The notes: generated by a model not told the origin, from the sequence alone. A DNA stretch of 63,244 nucleotides from Paenibacillus cisolokensis (GCF_018403665.1 NZ_BOVJ01000064.1:1-63244); one strand, 5' to 3'; counted from the stretch's first letter, positions 1-8,477 are shown. Numbers and translations: made by a program.

Positions 1-66
1 AAAGTGCAGGATTTTTGCCCCCGACAGATGTCTTTGGCTCAAATTACTGCGAAAGTGCAGGATTTT
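1..66. repeat. Partial 50-bp direct repeat at window edge
   Basis: The 16-base string AAAGTGCAGGATTTTT occurs at position 1 and again at position 51, so one full 50-bp period is visible and the repeat probably continues to the left of the window. Both copies lie in non-coding DNA. An 78-codon open frame crosses it, but it has no ribosome site or family resemblance. Confidence 0.5.
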
Positions 67-246
67 TTGATCACTTCCGCCTTACACGCCGCTTGGAGGC
101 CGAAAATACTGTATTATCGCAGGAATTTGAGCGTTCGGGCTGTTAATAGTGGAAAAAATTGCACTTTTGCAATATTGGTTTTGAGCCGGGGAAAACTTAT
201 CGAATATCCCTCGCACACCAAGCTGACAAATGAGCCATGAACATGT

Positions 247-369
247 GAGACAGCCACTTCGTTGGAGACATTCACTTGAGACAGCCACTTGAGACGGTCA
301 CTTGAGACAGTCACTTGAGACAGCCACTTGACACAGCCACTTGACACAGCCACTTGAGACAGTCACTTC
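247..369. repeat. 13-bp tandem repeat array (7 units plus partial copies)
   Basis: Seven consecutive 13-bp units of the type CACTTGAGACAGC start at 273, 286, 299, 312, 325, 338 and 351. They differ only at a few bases (AGAC/CGAC-type changes and GGT/AGT ends). Degenerate partial copies flank them at about 247-272 and 364-369. There is no spacer sequence, so it is not CRISPR. The region 67-461 holds no convincing gene. The array ends about 95 bp upstream of the promoter -10 of the acetyltransferase gene. Confidence 0.8.
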
Positions 370-461
370 GTTTTGCGGCATCGATGCGGCCAGGTTGTTA
401 ATCTTATAAATGATTTATGCTATTAAAGATAAATCGCTGTCGTCGCAACATTCGTCCCTGC

Positions 462-467
462 TATAAT
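462..467 (+). promoter_or_regulatory. -10 element of the acetyltransferase gene
   Basis: A perfect TATAAT lies 53 bp before the GTG start chosen for the GNAT gene. I see no good -35. The element overlaps an in-frame ATG at 466, which argues that translation starts further downstream. Confidence 0.4.
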
Positions 468-519
468 GGAAGGAAGAATTTTAACGAAAAAGCATCATAG
501 AGAAGGAAGGTTCGGTACC

Positions 520-1065
520 GTGATCATTCGAGATGCAAACGAGGAAGATATGCCCGCTATCCAGCGGATTTATGCCTGTCATGTGCGGCATGGACTGGCC
601 ACTTTCGAAGAGGTGCCGCCGGATGTGCCGGAGATGGCGGCCCGCCGCAAGCAAGTGCTCGGACTCGGCTTGCCGTTTCTCGTCGCCGAAATCGACGGCC
701 GAATTGTCGGGTACAGCTATGCGTCATCGTTCCGGACGCGGTCGGCGTTTCGGTTTACGGTGGAGAATTCGGTCTATGTCGAGGACGGATGGGGCGGACG
801 GGGAATCGGAAGCGAGCTGCTCCGCCATCTGATCGAACGTTGCGAGGCGGGGCCATGGCGCCAGATGATCGCCGTCATTGGGGACAGTGCGAACGAAGCC
901 TCGATCGCGCTTCACAAGAAGCTCGGTTTTCGGACGATCGGCACGCTGACGAATGTTGGCTTCAAATTTGGCCGTTGGGTGGATACGGTTATGATGCAGC
1001 GCGAGCTCGGTGAAGGAGGCGGCACTTTGCCGCACGCTCCGGCGCCCGATCCGGGCCGGGTTTGA
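520..1065 (+). CDS. GNAT family N-acetyltransferase, phosphinothricin acetyltransferase-like
   Basis: The product of about 181 residues is a GNAT acetyltransferase that would transfer an acetyl group from acetyl-CoA to a small amine in the cytoplasm. The N-terminus (IRDANEEDMPAI) and the segment after it resemble the Pat/YncA branch, which includes phosphinothricin and methionine-derivative acetylases. The acetyl-CoA loop is GGRGIG at about residues 89-94. I chose GTG 520 because AGAAGGAAGG at 501-510 is a good ribosome site and the upstream ATG at 466 overlaps the -10 hexamer. The last 15 residues are Gly/Pro-rich and probably disordered. It appears to be a single-gene unit. The substrate cannot be read from the sequence. 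Confidence 0.85.
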   Translation: MIIRDANEEDMPAIQRIYACHVRHGLATFEEVPPDVPEMAARRKQVLGLGLPFLVAEIDGRIVGYSYASSFRTRSAFRFTVENSVYVEDGWGGRGIGSELLRHLIERCEAGPWRQMIAVIGDSANEASIALHKKLGFRTIGTLTNVGFKFGRWVDTVMMQRELGEGGGTLPHAPAPDPGRV

Positions 1066-1066
1066 A

Positions 1067-1096
1067 ATGTTCGTTTTGCAAATCGAATGTTCGTTT
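1067..1096 (+). promoter_or_regulatory. Candidate operator, two GlpR/DeoR-type half-sites
   Basis: ATGTTCGTTT occurs twice, at 1067-1076 and 1087-1096, exactly 20 bp apart, so both lie on one face of the helix. The string matches the TGTTCG half-site known for GlpR/DeoR-family regulators. Its position just upstream of a DeoR-family gene suggests autoregulation (inference). Confidence 0.5.
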
Positions 1097-1150
1097 GTAT
1101 ACAATAAGAAAAAATAGTATTTTCTTTTATTGTAAAGCAGGGGGTTGAAA

Positions 1151-1921
1151 ATGCTTGAACCGGACGCCTTCGAGTTGAATGCAAGGCAGCGTCTAATTCT
1201 GGAACGGCTGATGCTGGAGAAAGAAGTGAAAATATCCGAATTGAGCGAACGCTTCCGGGTGACGGAAATGACGATCAGGCGGGATCTGGAGAAACTGGAG
1301 GAAACCGGAACCGTGAAACGGACGTTCGGCGGTGCGATCCACATCGGTCAAGACCTGGCCTTGCAGGATCGGTCCGTTCTGAACATGGAGGCGAAACTGC
1401 GCATCGGCCGGAGCGCAGCGGCGTCGATTCGGCCGGGGGAGTCCATCTTCATCGACGGCGGTACGACGACGTTGCAAGTGGCCAAATGTTTGCCGCACGG
1501 GATGAAGATTACGGTCGTGACCAATGCGCTCAATATTGCGGCGGAGCTTCTGAACAAGCAGATTCCGACGGTCGTCACCGGGGGGATGCTGGTCGAAGCG
1601 ACCAATTCGCTCGTCGGTCCGCTGGCGGCGCAATGTATAAATGACATGGCGTTCGACCGTGCGTTCCTCGGAACGACCGGCATCAGCGCAGGTCACGGCT
1701 TCAGCAATTCCAATCTGTACGAAGCGGAAGTGAAGCGGCTCGCGGCTAGCCGGTCGGCGGAAATGAACGTCGTGGCCGACAGTACGAAATTCGGCGTCCG
1801 GTCGCTCGCCTCTTTCGCGCCGCTTGCCGCCGCCAGCCGGATTTGGACGGACAGCATGCCGGAAGAGCCGCTGGCCGGCGCATGCGAGGAGGCGGGCGTC
1901 AGGATCGAGCTTGCGGAGTAG
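1151..1921 (+). CDS. DeoR/GlpR family transcriptional regulator
   Basis: This 256-residue protein has the usual DeoR layout. An N-terminal winged helix-turn-helix (residues about 8-60, with TEMTIRRDLEKLE as recognition region) is followed by a DeoRC effector domain (about 75-235) carrying the sugar-phosphate loop FIDGGTTT. Members repress sugar or polyol catabolic genes and are released by a phosphorylated sugar. Start ATG 1151 follows GCAGGGGG at 1137-1144; an in-frame TTG at 1145 overlaps that ribosome site. No catabolic gene follows, so the regulon is unclear. Two TGTTCG half-sites lie directly upstream. Confidence 0.9.
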   Translation: MLEPDAFELNARQRLILERLMLEKEVKISELSERFRVTEMTIRRDLEKLEETGTVKRTFGGAIHIGQDLALQDRSVLNMEAKLRIGRSAAASIRPGESIFIDGGTTTLQVAKCLPHGMKITVVTNALNIAAELLNKQIPTVVTGGMLVEATNSLVGPLAAQCINDMAFDRAFLGTTGISAGHGFSNSNLYEAEVKRLAASRSAEMNVVADSTKFGVRSLASFAPLAAASRIWTDSMPEEPLAGACEEAGVRIELAE

Positions 1922-2138
1922 CAGGCCGGACGGTGATTCCATGCCCATCCGGCCGCTCCCGGCCGCATTCGCCGGTCCGGATCGGGCGCACCGCCGGGTA
2001 ATAGCGCCGCCGTTCATTTCCCGGGGAACCGCAACGTACGCCACAACCGCCGCGCTTTCGACAGTATGCCGCTCAGATTTTCGACATTTTCTTTCAAGAT
2101 GGTCGGTAAGTAAACGGATTTGGGGAGAGGGGATAACG

Positions 2139-2661
2139 ATGAATCCGACATGGGACAGCGGGAAATATCCGGTGTTAAGCCGCGGCGTCGATTGGGGCCC
2201 CGTGCATGCGCGCCTCGTTCCGGTTGTGCAGGAAGAAGATTCGCCGATGGTCGGCAATGTGACGATCGTTCCGTTCGTCGGGGAGGCATGCGTTCTGATC
2301 CGTCTCACAAGCGGCCGCTGGGAATGCGTCGGCGGAACGTTGGAGCCGGGCGAGCGGTATATGGACGCACTGCGGCGGGAAGTGCGGGAAGAAATCGGCT
2401 CGGAGCTCGTAACTTTCCTCGTCGCCTCAGCCTTACCGGCCCCATCTTCCTCATCCGCGGTTCGTCCGGTGCGTCGGCTACGGCACCGTCAATCCGGTCG
2501 GCGAGCCGACCAACCCGCCGGATGGGGAGCAGGTGGCGGAAGTGGCGATTGTGCCTGTCAGCGAGGCGATCCGACGGTTCCGGGCCGACGGCCGCGAAGA
2601 ACTGGCGGAGCTTTATCTGCTGGCCGACCATATTAAACGACTCGACCGGGGTGAGCGATGA
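2139..2661 (+). CDS. NUDIX hydrolase, frameshifted
   Basis: A NUDIX protein of about 174 residues once repaired. The NUDIX box that binds Mg2+ and cleaves a nucleoside-diphosphate-linked substrate is complete at residues about 67-89 (GGTLEPGERYMDALRREV followed by REEIG). The reading frame is open to about 2415 (ELVTF). The rest of the domain (PYRPHLPHP, then FVRCVGYG and EQVAEVAIVPV) continues in another frame from about 2430 and ends in TGA 2659-2661. At least two bases, and possibly a few codons, are missing at 2410-2432. The repaired stop overlaps the ATG of the HAD gene, implying translational coupling. Ribosome site GGGGAGAGGGG precedes ATG 2139. The intergenic DNA before it (1922-2138) has a GC-rich inverted repeat (GGCCGGA...TCCGGCC) at 1924-1953. 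Confidence 0.75.
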
Positions 2662-3332
2662 TGCAACGGAAGCTGGATGCGGTTTTGTTCGATCTGGATA
2701 ATACGCTGCTGGACAGGGACCGAAGCTTCGACGTCTTTGCGGAAATGCTGGCCCGGCATTATTTTCCCGGGGAAACGCCCGAAAGGCACCGGTTCATCGC
2801 CGGGCAGCTCCGGGCTGCGGATATGGACGGGTACAAAGATAAGCACGAGCTGTTTCGCGAGCTGCCGGACATGCTGTCGTGGGCCGGAGCGCCGGCGGCC
2901 GACGAACTGTTCGCTTTCTATTCGCGGCACTATCCGGAGCAGGCGACGCTGATGGAAGCGGCCGAAGAGCTGCTGGATTATTGCGGGGAAAGATACAGGC
3001 TCGGCCTTATAACGAACGGGGGCAGCGACGTGCAAAATCGCAAAATCGATCGTCTCGGCATCCGGGCTCGGTTCGGTGCGGTTGTCGTGTCCGGGGATGT
3101 CGGCATCCGCAAACCCGATCCGGCGATTTTCCGGCTGGCGCTGTCCCTCCTGGATGTGCTGCCGGAACGCGCGCTATACATCGGCGATCATCCGCGCAAC
3201 GACATGGCCGGCGCCTGCGAGGCAGGCCTGCATACGGTCTGGTTTGAGCGCAATCAGCCCTGGGACAACGCGATTTCGGCGGTGCCGCTTCGCAAAACGA
3301 AGAGTCTTCGGGAATTGATCGGTTGGTTGTAA
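2658..3332 (+). CDS. HAD family hydrolase
   Basis: This 224-residue haloacid-dehalogenase-type phosphatase has all four motifs. These are DLDNT with the nucleophilic Asp near residue 12, a Thr in LITNGG near 117, Lys in RKPDPAIF near 151, and GDHPRNDMAGA near 176. The cap region between motifs I and II is of the helical C1 type, resembling the YjjG/PPase-like HAD-IA group. The likely role is dephosphorylation of a small metabolite; the substrate is unknown. It overlaps the upstream NUDIX gene (ATGA), so the two are probably co-translated. Confidence 0.88.
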   Translation: MMQRKLDAVLFDLDNTLLDRDRSFDVFAEMLARHYFPGETPERHRFIAGQLRAADMDGYKDKHELFRELPDMLSWAGAPAADELFAFYSRHYPEQATLMEAAEELLDYCGERYRLGLITNGGSDVQNRKIDRLGIRARFGAVVVSGDVGIRKPDPAIFRLALSLLDVLPERALYIGDHPRNDMAGACEAGLHTVWFERNQPWDNAISAVPLRKTKSLRELIGWL

Positions 3333-3464
3333 TTTGTTATGAATTGAAAAAATGTAGGAAAATCCGTTTTAAAATTGTGCCATTGGCGGACAATCGTGAT
3401 AAACTGAGAAAGAAGCGCCATTCATGGCGTACATGCCTCGCGAACTGTACGAAGGGGGATAAGC

Positions 3465-3914
3465 ATGTTGGATCTATGCACGATCGTGAACAAACCTGCT
3501 ATAAACCTGGTCGGTATCAGTTACTGCGGGCCGTTCTCGACGCTTCCGGACGAGGCGATCCGTTTGCAGACCGAGTTTATCGCCCGAAAACACGAGCTCG
3601 GCTCCGCAATCAAGTCGCCCGCGCTCTACAGCCCATATTTCGGCAACGAGGTATTCGCCACCTATTGGGCCTGCTATGAAACGCGCCGTTTGGAAGTTGT
3701 CCCGCCGGGCATGGTGCAGTTTACCATCCCGGAGCATCGCTATGCGATGACTACTTGCACCAATAAACGAATCGGAGAAGCCTACGACCAGTTGTTCATA
3801 TGGATGAAAGAGATGAAGCTGGAAAAGCTGGAGAATGCCGTTTCGATCGAAGTATTCTATATCGACGAGCATCTGGAAGAAGTGCCGGTTGAATTGTATA
3901 TTCCAATCAAGTGA
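3465..3914 (+). CDS. GyrI-like effector-binding domain protein
   Basis: This 149-residue protein is made only of the SHV2/GyrI-like fold found as the ligand-binding domain of AraC-type multidrug regulators. It has the typical start (IVNKPAINLVGISYCGPF) and end (EVPVELYIPIK). It has no DNA-binding domain. Stand-alone members bind or hydrolyse small hydrophobic molecules. A strong ribosome site (GAAGGGGGATAA) precedes ATG 3465. It is followed after about 50 bp by the PhzF gene on the same strand. Confidence 0.8.
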   Translation: MLDLCTIVNKPAINLVGISYCGPFSTLPDEAIRLQTEFIARKHELGSAIKSPALYSPYFGNEVFATYWACYETRRLEVVPPGMVQFTIPEHRYAMTTCTNKRIGEAYDQLFIWMKEMKLEKLENAVSIEVFYIDEHLEEVPVELYIPIK

Positions 3915-3964
3915 TCGATGAAGAAGTCCGGGCCGTCCAAGCGGACGCCCGAAGGGGAGAAGTT

Positions 3965-4777
3965 ATGAATAACGGTACGATTCATATTATCGATGCGTTT
4001 ACCGCCGAGCCTTTCAAAGGAAACCCGGCGGCTGTTTGTTTTACGGAGAAGCCGCTTGACGACGAGCGAATGCAGCTTATTGCGGCGGAGATGAATTTGT
4101 CGGAGACGGCGTTTCTCGTTCCGGCAGGGGACCATTATTCGCTTCGCTGGTTTATGCCGAAAGCGGAAGTGGAGCTTTGCGGTCACGCGACGCTGGCCGC
4201 CGCCCACTTCCTGTGGGAAACCGGACAACTGGACGGCAAGGCGGCAGCGCGCTTCAGCACGTTGAGCGGCATGCTGACCGCCGTGCGGGACGGCAAGGGG
4301 ATCATGCTCGATTTTCCTTCCGAACCGGTTACGCCGGACAAGGCGCCGGACGAATTGATCGAAGCGCTCGGCTTGATTCCGCGCTTTACGGGACGCAACC
4401 GGATGGATTATCTCATAGAGGTGGAAAGCGAGCGCGCGGTGCGCGAATTGAAGCCGGACAGCGCCCTGCTGAGTGCGCTGACGGCGCGGGGCGTCGTCGT
4501 GACAGCGCGGGCCGATGCGGGGGCCGGTTACGATTTCGTCTCCCGGGCGTTCTACCCGGCATTGGGCGTGCCCGAAGATCCCGTTACGGGTTCCGCCCAT
4601 TGCGCGCTGACCCCTTATTGGTCCAAGCGGCTTAGGCGAACGGAGATGACCGCTTATCAGGCGTCGAGTCGCGGAGGATTTTTGCGCGTCATCGACGCGG
4701 GCGACAGAGTGAAGCTGATCGGGGAAGCGGTCACAGTGCTGAAAGGCGAGCTCGCGCTTGACGCGGGACGGAACTAG
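3965..4777 (+). CDS. PhzF family isomerase/epimerase
   Basis: The 270-residue product belongs to the PhzF/diaminopimelate-epimerase fold superfamily. The N-terminal half carries NLSETAFLV, with the Glu that serves as catalytic base in PhzF, and the metal-free Cys-Gly-His segment ELCGHATLAAA. The C-terminal half has EDPVTGSAHC. Stand-alone PhzF-like proteins are common in bacteria without phenazine genes and their substrates are mostly unknown; no phenazine genes occur here. ATG 3965 was preferred over an in-frame ATG at 3911 because GAAGGGGAGAAG lies just before it. Confidence 0.88.
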   Translation: MNNGTIHIIDAFTAEPFKGNPAAVCFTEKPLDDERMQLIAAEMNLSETAFLVPAGDHYSLRWFMPKAEVELCGHATLAAAHFLWETGQLDGKAAARFSTLSGMLTAVRDGKGIMLDFPSEPVTPDKAPDELIEALGLIPRFTGRNRMDYLIEVESERAVRELKPDSALLSALTARGVVVTARADAGAGYDFVSRAFYPALGVPEDPVTGSAHCALTPYWSKRLRRTEMTAYQASSRGGFLRVIDAGDRVKLIGEAVTVLKGELALDAGRN

Positions 4778-4822
4778 CCGCCCGCAAGTATTGCAGGGAA
4801 TTGTCGGGAGGCGAATAACGGT

Positions 4823-5077
4823 ATGGTATTCAAACTGCCCCGCGAAGAGAAAGAGGCGCTAATCGAGCGTATCAGGCTCTATTTTGAAGAAGAAAGGTCG
4901 GAGACGATCGGCCGGCTGGCTGCCGAGCAGCTGCTCGACTGGATGCTCGGCGAGATCGGTCCGTACGCGTACAACCAGGGTGTGGAAGACGCGCGCGTAT
5001 TGATCGCGGAACGCAGCCAGTCGCTGGACGACGAGCTGTATGCGCTCAAGCGGATCAAGCCGGCGCAAAGGCGATAA
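4823..5077 (+). CDS. DUF2164 family protein
   Basis: This 84-residue, mostly helical, charged protein matches DUF2164. The family core is here (LPREEKEALIERIRLYFEEE, then the Leu-Asp-Trp-Met segment and the Gly-Val-Glu-Asp-Ala segment). Function is unknown. A ribosome site (GGGAGGCG) precedes ATG 4823. It could share a transcript with phzF, 46 bp upstream. Confidence 0.8.
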   Translation: MVFKLPREEKEALIERIRLYFEEERSETIGRLAAEQLLDWMLGEIGPYAYNQGVEDARVLIAERSQSLDDELYALKRIKPAQRR

Positions 5078-5189
5078 GGCGGGCGCCGCTTGAAGGCGGC
5101 GTCTCGAACGAACGGCAACAGGGACGGCGGCGTAAGCGAACGACAAGTTGCCGGCAGCGGCGGGGGTACTTTTTCTCGCGGCAAAGTCT

Positions 5190-5195
5190 TATAAT
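5190..5195 (+). promoter_or_regulatory. -10 element upstream of the hairpin-repeat leader
   Basis: TATAAT at 5190-5195 lies about 70 bp before the tandem repeats and about 230 bp before the glycosyltransferase start. If it is used, the repeats are transcribed as 5' leader RNA. The -35 (TACTTT at 17 bp) is poor. Confidence 0.4.
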
Positions 5196-5260
5196 ATATG
5201 AAGGAACGGGTTGCAGCACAGCGTTTGATTTCACGATAGCCAAGCCCGAAGCCCGGACTC

Positions 5261-5410
5261 AAGCTTATGAAGTGACTTTTCTTCGAAAAGTCTAAGCTTA
5301 TGCTTACGAAGTGACTTTTCTTCGAAAAGTCTAAGCTTATGCTTACGATGTGACTTTTCTTCGAAAAGTCTAAGCTTATGCTTACGAAGTGACTTTGCTC
5401 CGCAAAGTCT
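5261..5410 (+). repeat. Hairpin-repeat leader, four 39-bp units (locus 1)
   Basis: One 33-bp partial unit (5261-5293) and three 39-bp units (5294-5332, 5333-5371, 5372-5410) stand head to tail. Each unit contains the perfect 8-bp hairpin GACTTTTCTTCGAAAAGTC. In the last unit it reads GACTTTGC-TCC-GCAAAGTC, so one T-A pair has become G-C on both arms. The last unit runs directly into TTTAGGAGGT, the ribosome site of the glycosyltransferase. A sister array with the same hairpin and the same hairpin/ribosome-site junction lies at 49325-49414 on the other strand. Confidence 0.85.
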
Positions 5411-5425
5411 TTAGGAGGTCAGCTT

Positions 5426-6553
5426 TTGAACATCCTGCAAGCGTTGTTTTTCCGCCGGAGCAGCCCGGCGGGGTGTCGTCCATGGTTCCGTACATCCGGG
5501 AGCGGTTCAATAAGGCAGGCTGGAAGATGGATTTGTTCTCTTTGCCCAAGCGGGTCAGAGGAAAAGGGCATGAGGAAATTGCATTCGAAACGTTCGATGC
5601 GGCCGCTTTTGCCGGTGATCCGGTCGTCGACAAATATATGCAGACGTTTCGCGACTATTTGTGGTGGACACGGCTGCGTATCCAGCAAAATTACGACCTC
5701 ATTCATGCCCATCATCCGATCGCCGCGCTATCCATGAAACGGCTTTTTCCCGATACGCCGCTGGCGGTGACGATCCACTCCAGCTACGAACGCGAGCTGA
5801 TTTTGAACGGCAAAATCCGCGAAGGCGATGCCGCGCACCGGTTTTGACGTCGCTCTATGGCGAGCTGGAGGCGAAGGCCGACCGGCTGCTGACCGTTTCC
5901 CATTCGTTCCGCTCGTACCTGGCTCCTTACGTACAGGATGCTGAGCGCATTCAGGTCATCCCGAACGGCTTCGACGAAAGACGGTTCAAGCCGGTTGCGC
6001 ATGAGAACGAAGTGCCGCAGCTCATTACCGTTTGCCGTCTCGTTCCCGCCAAAGGGCTCGACGTTTTGCTGCATGCCTGCGCCAAGCTGAAGAGCCAGGG
6101 GCATCCGTTCATGCTCCATATTATCGGCGACGGACCGATTCGCAAAGAGTTGGAGCAGCTCGCGGTGTCGCTCGGTCTGTACGATGATATTATTTTTACG
6201 GTTATATGCTGCACCCCGAACAATTCATGCCGTTCTTCGATATATTCGTGCTTCCTTCCCGGGCGGAAGCGTTCGGTTCGGTATTTGCCGAGGCGGCGCT
6301 TTGTTGGCTGGCGCTCGTCGGAACGAATGTCGGGGGGATAGCGGAGCAAATTACGGATGGCGAGAACGGACTGCTCGTTCCGCCCGACGATCCCGACGCG
6401 TTATGCGAAGCGCTGGTGAAGGTCGTTACCGATCCGGCCTTCCGCTATAATCTGGCGCGCTCGGCATGGGAAAGAGCGAAGAAAGAATATTCGCTGCAAC
6501 GCGTTATTAACCAGCTGAAGCAGGTGTACGCGGAGATGAAGCCCGATTCCTGA
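5426..6553 (+). CDS. GT4 family glycosyltransferase, three frameshifts
   Basis: Repaired, this is a 376-residue GT-B fold glycosyltransferase of family 4. Its N-terminal half reads PPEQPGGVSSMV and YDLIHAHHPIAAL. The donor-binding half has VIPNGFDERRF, ITVCRLVPAKGLDVLL and the E-x7-E region (EAFGSVFAEA). It would transfer a nucleotide-activated sugar to an unknown acceptor. Start is TTG 5426 after AGGAGG at 5413-5418. The frame breaks at three T runs (5447-5451, 5842-5845, 6193-6197), and one extra T at each restores a continuous protein. The gene stands alone, and its leader consists of hairpin repeats. Confidence 0.8.
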
Positions 6554-6613
6554 CACCGGGTTTTCCGGACCCATTCGTTTGCCAGACCGCTTCCAGGGGC
6601 GTCTCTTGGGCGA

Positions 6614-7672
6614 CTAGTTGCGCCCGGTAGGCGTCCCTTTCGCTTCCGTCCGTTGCCGGATGATCAAGGCAAGCCACCCGAGGCTGAAGAGGCCGAACAG
6701 CGGATAGAGGGTGGACAATAGAGGCTCGAAGCCGATCCGGCTGGCAAAAAAGCAGATCAGGAGAATGATCGCCGTCAGCAAGTTGCGCGGCCATTTCAGC
6801 CGTTCCTGCAGCTGCAGTGACAGGCCGTAGATGTCGGCGATCAAGGTCGTGAAAATTTCCGCGAAGATCAAAGCGGTATAAATCCATTGCAAGCCCTGGC
6901 CCAGCCCGCGGGCAATGCCGCCCATCGGGATGGCGAATTGCTGAACGCCGGGCATATGCATCGACAAGGCGATATGGCCGGCCAGCAGCATAAAGCCGAT
7001 CCCGATTCCGCCAATCCAGGCCCCCGCCACAATCGTCTTCCGGTCGCCGATCTGGGCGCCGAGCGGCACGAGAACGGCTTGAGACATCGACAAGTTGAAG
7101 GCGGCGTACAGAAAAGGCGCAGCCCAGGCGGCCCACGGCGACAGATCGGTCTTGATCGTCAACCATCGGCTCGAGCCGGGGGATGCGATTGCGTCGGCCA
7201 GGACGATCACGGTAAACAGCAGCATAAGCGGTACGACAATGGTGTTGACGGTCAGTATCGATTTCATGCCTTTGCGCAGCAGCACATAACAGCCGGCTAT
7301 CGTAATGAGCAGTCCAGAGACATACGAGATGTTCCAATGCTCGTAAAAGATCGATCCGGCTCCCGCCATCATGACGGCAATGACCCCGAGCAGAATGACC
7401 ATCATAAAAAGGCTGACGAGGCGGCCGGCCCGCTCGCCGAACAGCGCTTTGTTCAAATCCTCGTAAGACTTGGCCTGAATTTCTCCCGCGAGCACCATCA
7501 TTTTGGTGCCGAGCCAGATAAACAGCAGCGTCGCCACCGCAATGGTGAACGTCCCCCAATGTCCGAAACGGGTGAAAAACTGCAAAATTTCCTGCCCTGT
7601 CGCAAACCCGGCGCCGACGATCGTGCCGATATAGGTAAATGCGATTTGCAATACTTTGCCCGTCCTTTTCAT
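6614..7672 (-). CDS. YkvI-family membrane transporter
   Basis: This 352-residue integral membrane protein has about ten hydrophobic segments. Near the N-terminus it has the signature GTIVGAGFATGQEILQFF, which is typical of YkvI-like proteins in the amino acid-polyamine-organocation (LeuT fold) superfamily. Function is unproven; secondary uptake of an amino acid or other small solute is likely. I chose ATG 7672 (MKRTGKVLQ) rather than longer upstream starts because the family begins here and the upstream extension is not hydrophobic. A paralogue sharing the same signature lies at 53953-54993. Confidence 0.85.
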   Translation of the reverse strand: MKRTGKVLQIAFTYIGTIVGAGFATGQEILQFFTRFGHWGTFTIAVATLLFIWLGTKMMVLAGEIQAKSYEDLNKALFGERAGRLVSLFMMVILLGVIAVMMAGAGSIFYEHWNISYVSGLLITIAGCYVLLRKGMKSILTVNTIVVPLMLLFTVIVLADAIASPGSSRWLTIKTDLSPWAAWAAPFLYAAFNLSMSQAVLVPLGAQIGDRKTIVAGAWIGGIGIGFMLLAGHIALSMHMPGVQQFAIPMGGIARGLGQGLQWIYTALIFAEIFTTLIADIYGLSLQLQERLKWPRNLLTAIILLICFFASRIGFEPLLSTLYPLFGLFSLGWLALIIRQRTEAKGTPTGRN

Positions 7673-7768
7673 TTCCCGCCCCCGCTTTCGAAAGCCTTGT
7701 ACTATACAAGGTATGTCCGTGAATGGACGGGCATGACAAGCCGGCATTTTCGGGCTTCTGCTCCGCGC

Positions 7769-7798
7769 TTGCGAAAGTTCCGCCGGCTGTGGTAATGT
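7769..7798 (+). promoter_or_regulatory. Candidate promoter of xpt
   Basis: TTGCGA and TAATGT are separated by 18 bp, about 30 bp before the xpt start. I found no purine riboswitch core between the promoter and the gene. Confidence 0.35.
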
Positions 7799-7828
7799 AA
7801 CGAATAAGATTTTGTGTGGAGGGGTCAT

Positions 7829-8398
7829 ATGGAGACGCTCAAGAAGAGAATTTTACAGGAGGCGTCGGTCATCAGCAGCGATGTGTTGAGACTGGATGCG
7901 CTGCTGAATCATCAGGTCGATCCGGTATTGACGACGGAGATGGGGCAGCAATTTGCCCGGCTTTATGAGGGGGAGAAGATCACGAAGGTTGTCACGCTGG
8001 AATCGTCCGGCATTCCGATCGCCTTCGCGACCGCTCAGGCGCTTGGCGTTCCGCTGCTGTTCGCGCGCCGGAAGAAGACGCTCATCGCCGATCCGGAATC
8101 GTATTGCGAACGGGTACCCTCTTTTACGCAAGGCATCGTGACCGACATTATGGTGTCCAAAAAGTTTCTTCACGATGGGGACCGGGTATTGTTCATTGAC
8201 GACATCATTGCGAACGGAGACGCGGCCCGGGGGCTCATTAAAATTATTAAACGCTCCGGCGCTGAGCTGGCAGGAATCGGGGTCGTCATCGAAAAGACGT
8301 TCCAATCCGGCGCGAGAACATTGCGCGAACAAGGAATCCGAGTCGATTCGCTGGTCAAAATCGCCTCGCTCGACAACGGAACCATCACGTTTGCCTGA
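7829..8398 (+). CDS. xpt: Xanthine phosphoribosyltransferase
   Basis: The 189-residue protein matches Xpt closely in length and sequence. It starts METLKKRILQEASVI, has the PRPP-binding motif VLFIDDIIANGDAARG near residues 124-139, and ends in the family's IASLD segment. It salvages xanthine to XMP with PRPP in the cytoplasm. Ribosome site TGGAGGGG precedes ATG 7829. In Bacillus xpt is usually followed by pbuX and preceded by a guanine riboswitch; neither is present here. Confidence 0.95.
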   Translation: METLKKRILQEASVISSDVLRLDALLNHQVDPVLTTEMGQQFARLYEGEKITKVVTLESSGIPIAFATAQALGVPLLFARRKKTLIADPESYCERVPSFTQGIVTDIMVSKKFLHDGDRVLFIDDIIANGDAARGLIKIIKRSGAELAGIGVVIEKTFQSGARTLREQGIRVDSLVKIASLDNGTITFA

Positions 8399-8477
8399 AC
8401 GGGCGGCGGCTGATCGATCTTTCGCTGCCGGATCATTTCCTTTATAATATAAAGTAAGCAGAGGGGAGGCGCACAAA

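Noticed and set aside
4-240. 78-codon open frame at the left edge
   Set aside because: It runs through direct repeats, has no ribosome site and no family resemblance.
5261-5410. CRISPR array
   Set aside because: The 39-bp units are contiguous, with no unique spacers, and there are no cas genes. The 13-bp, 40-bp and 45-bp arrays were rejected for the same reason.
7673-7828. Purine riboswitch upstream of xpt
   Set aside because: No three-way-junction core with the conserved purine-riboswitch loops could be recognised.
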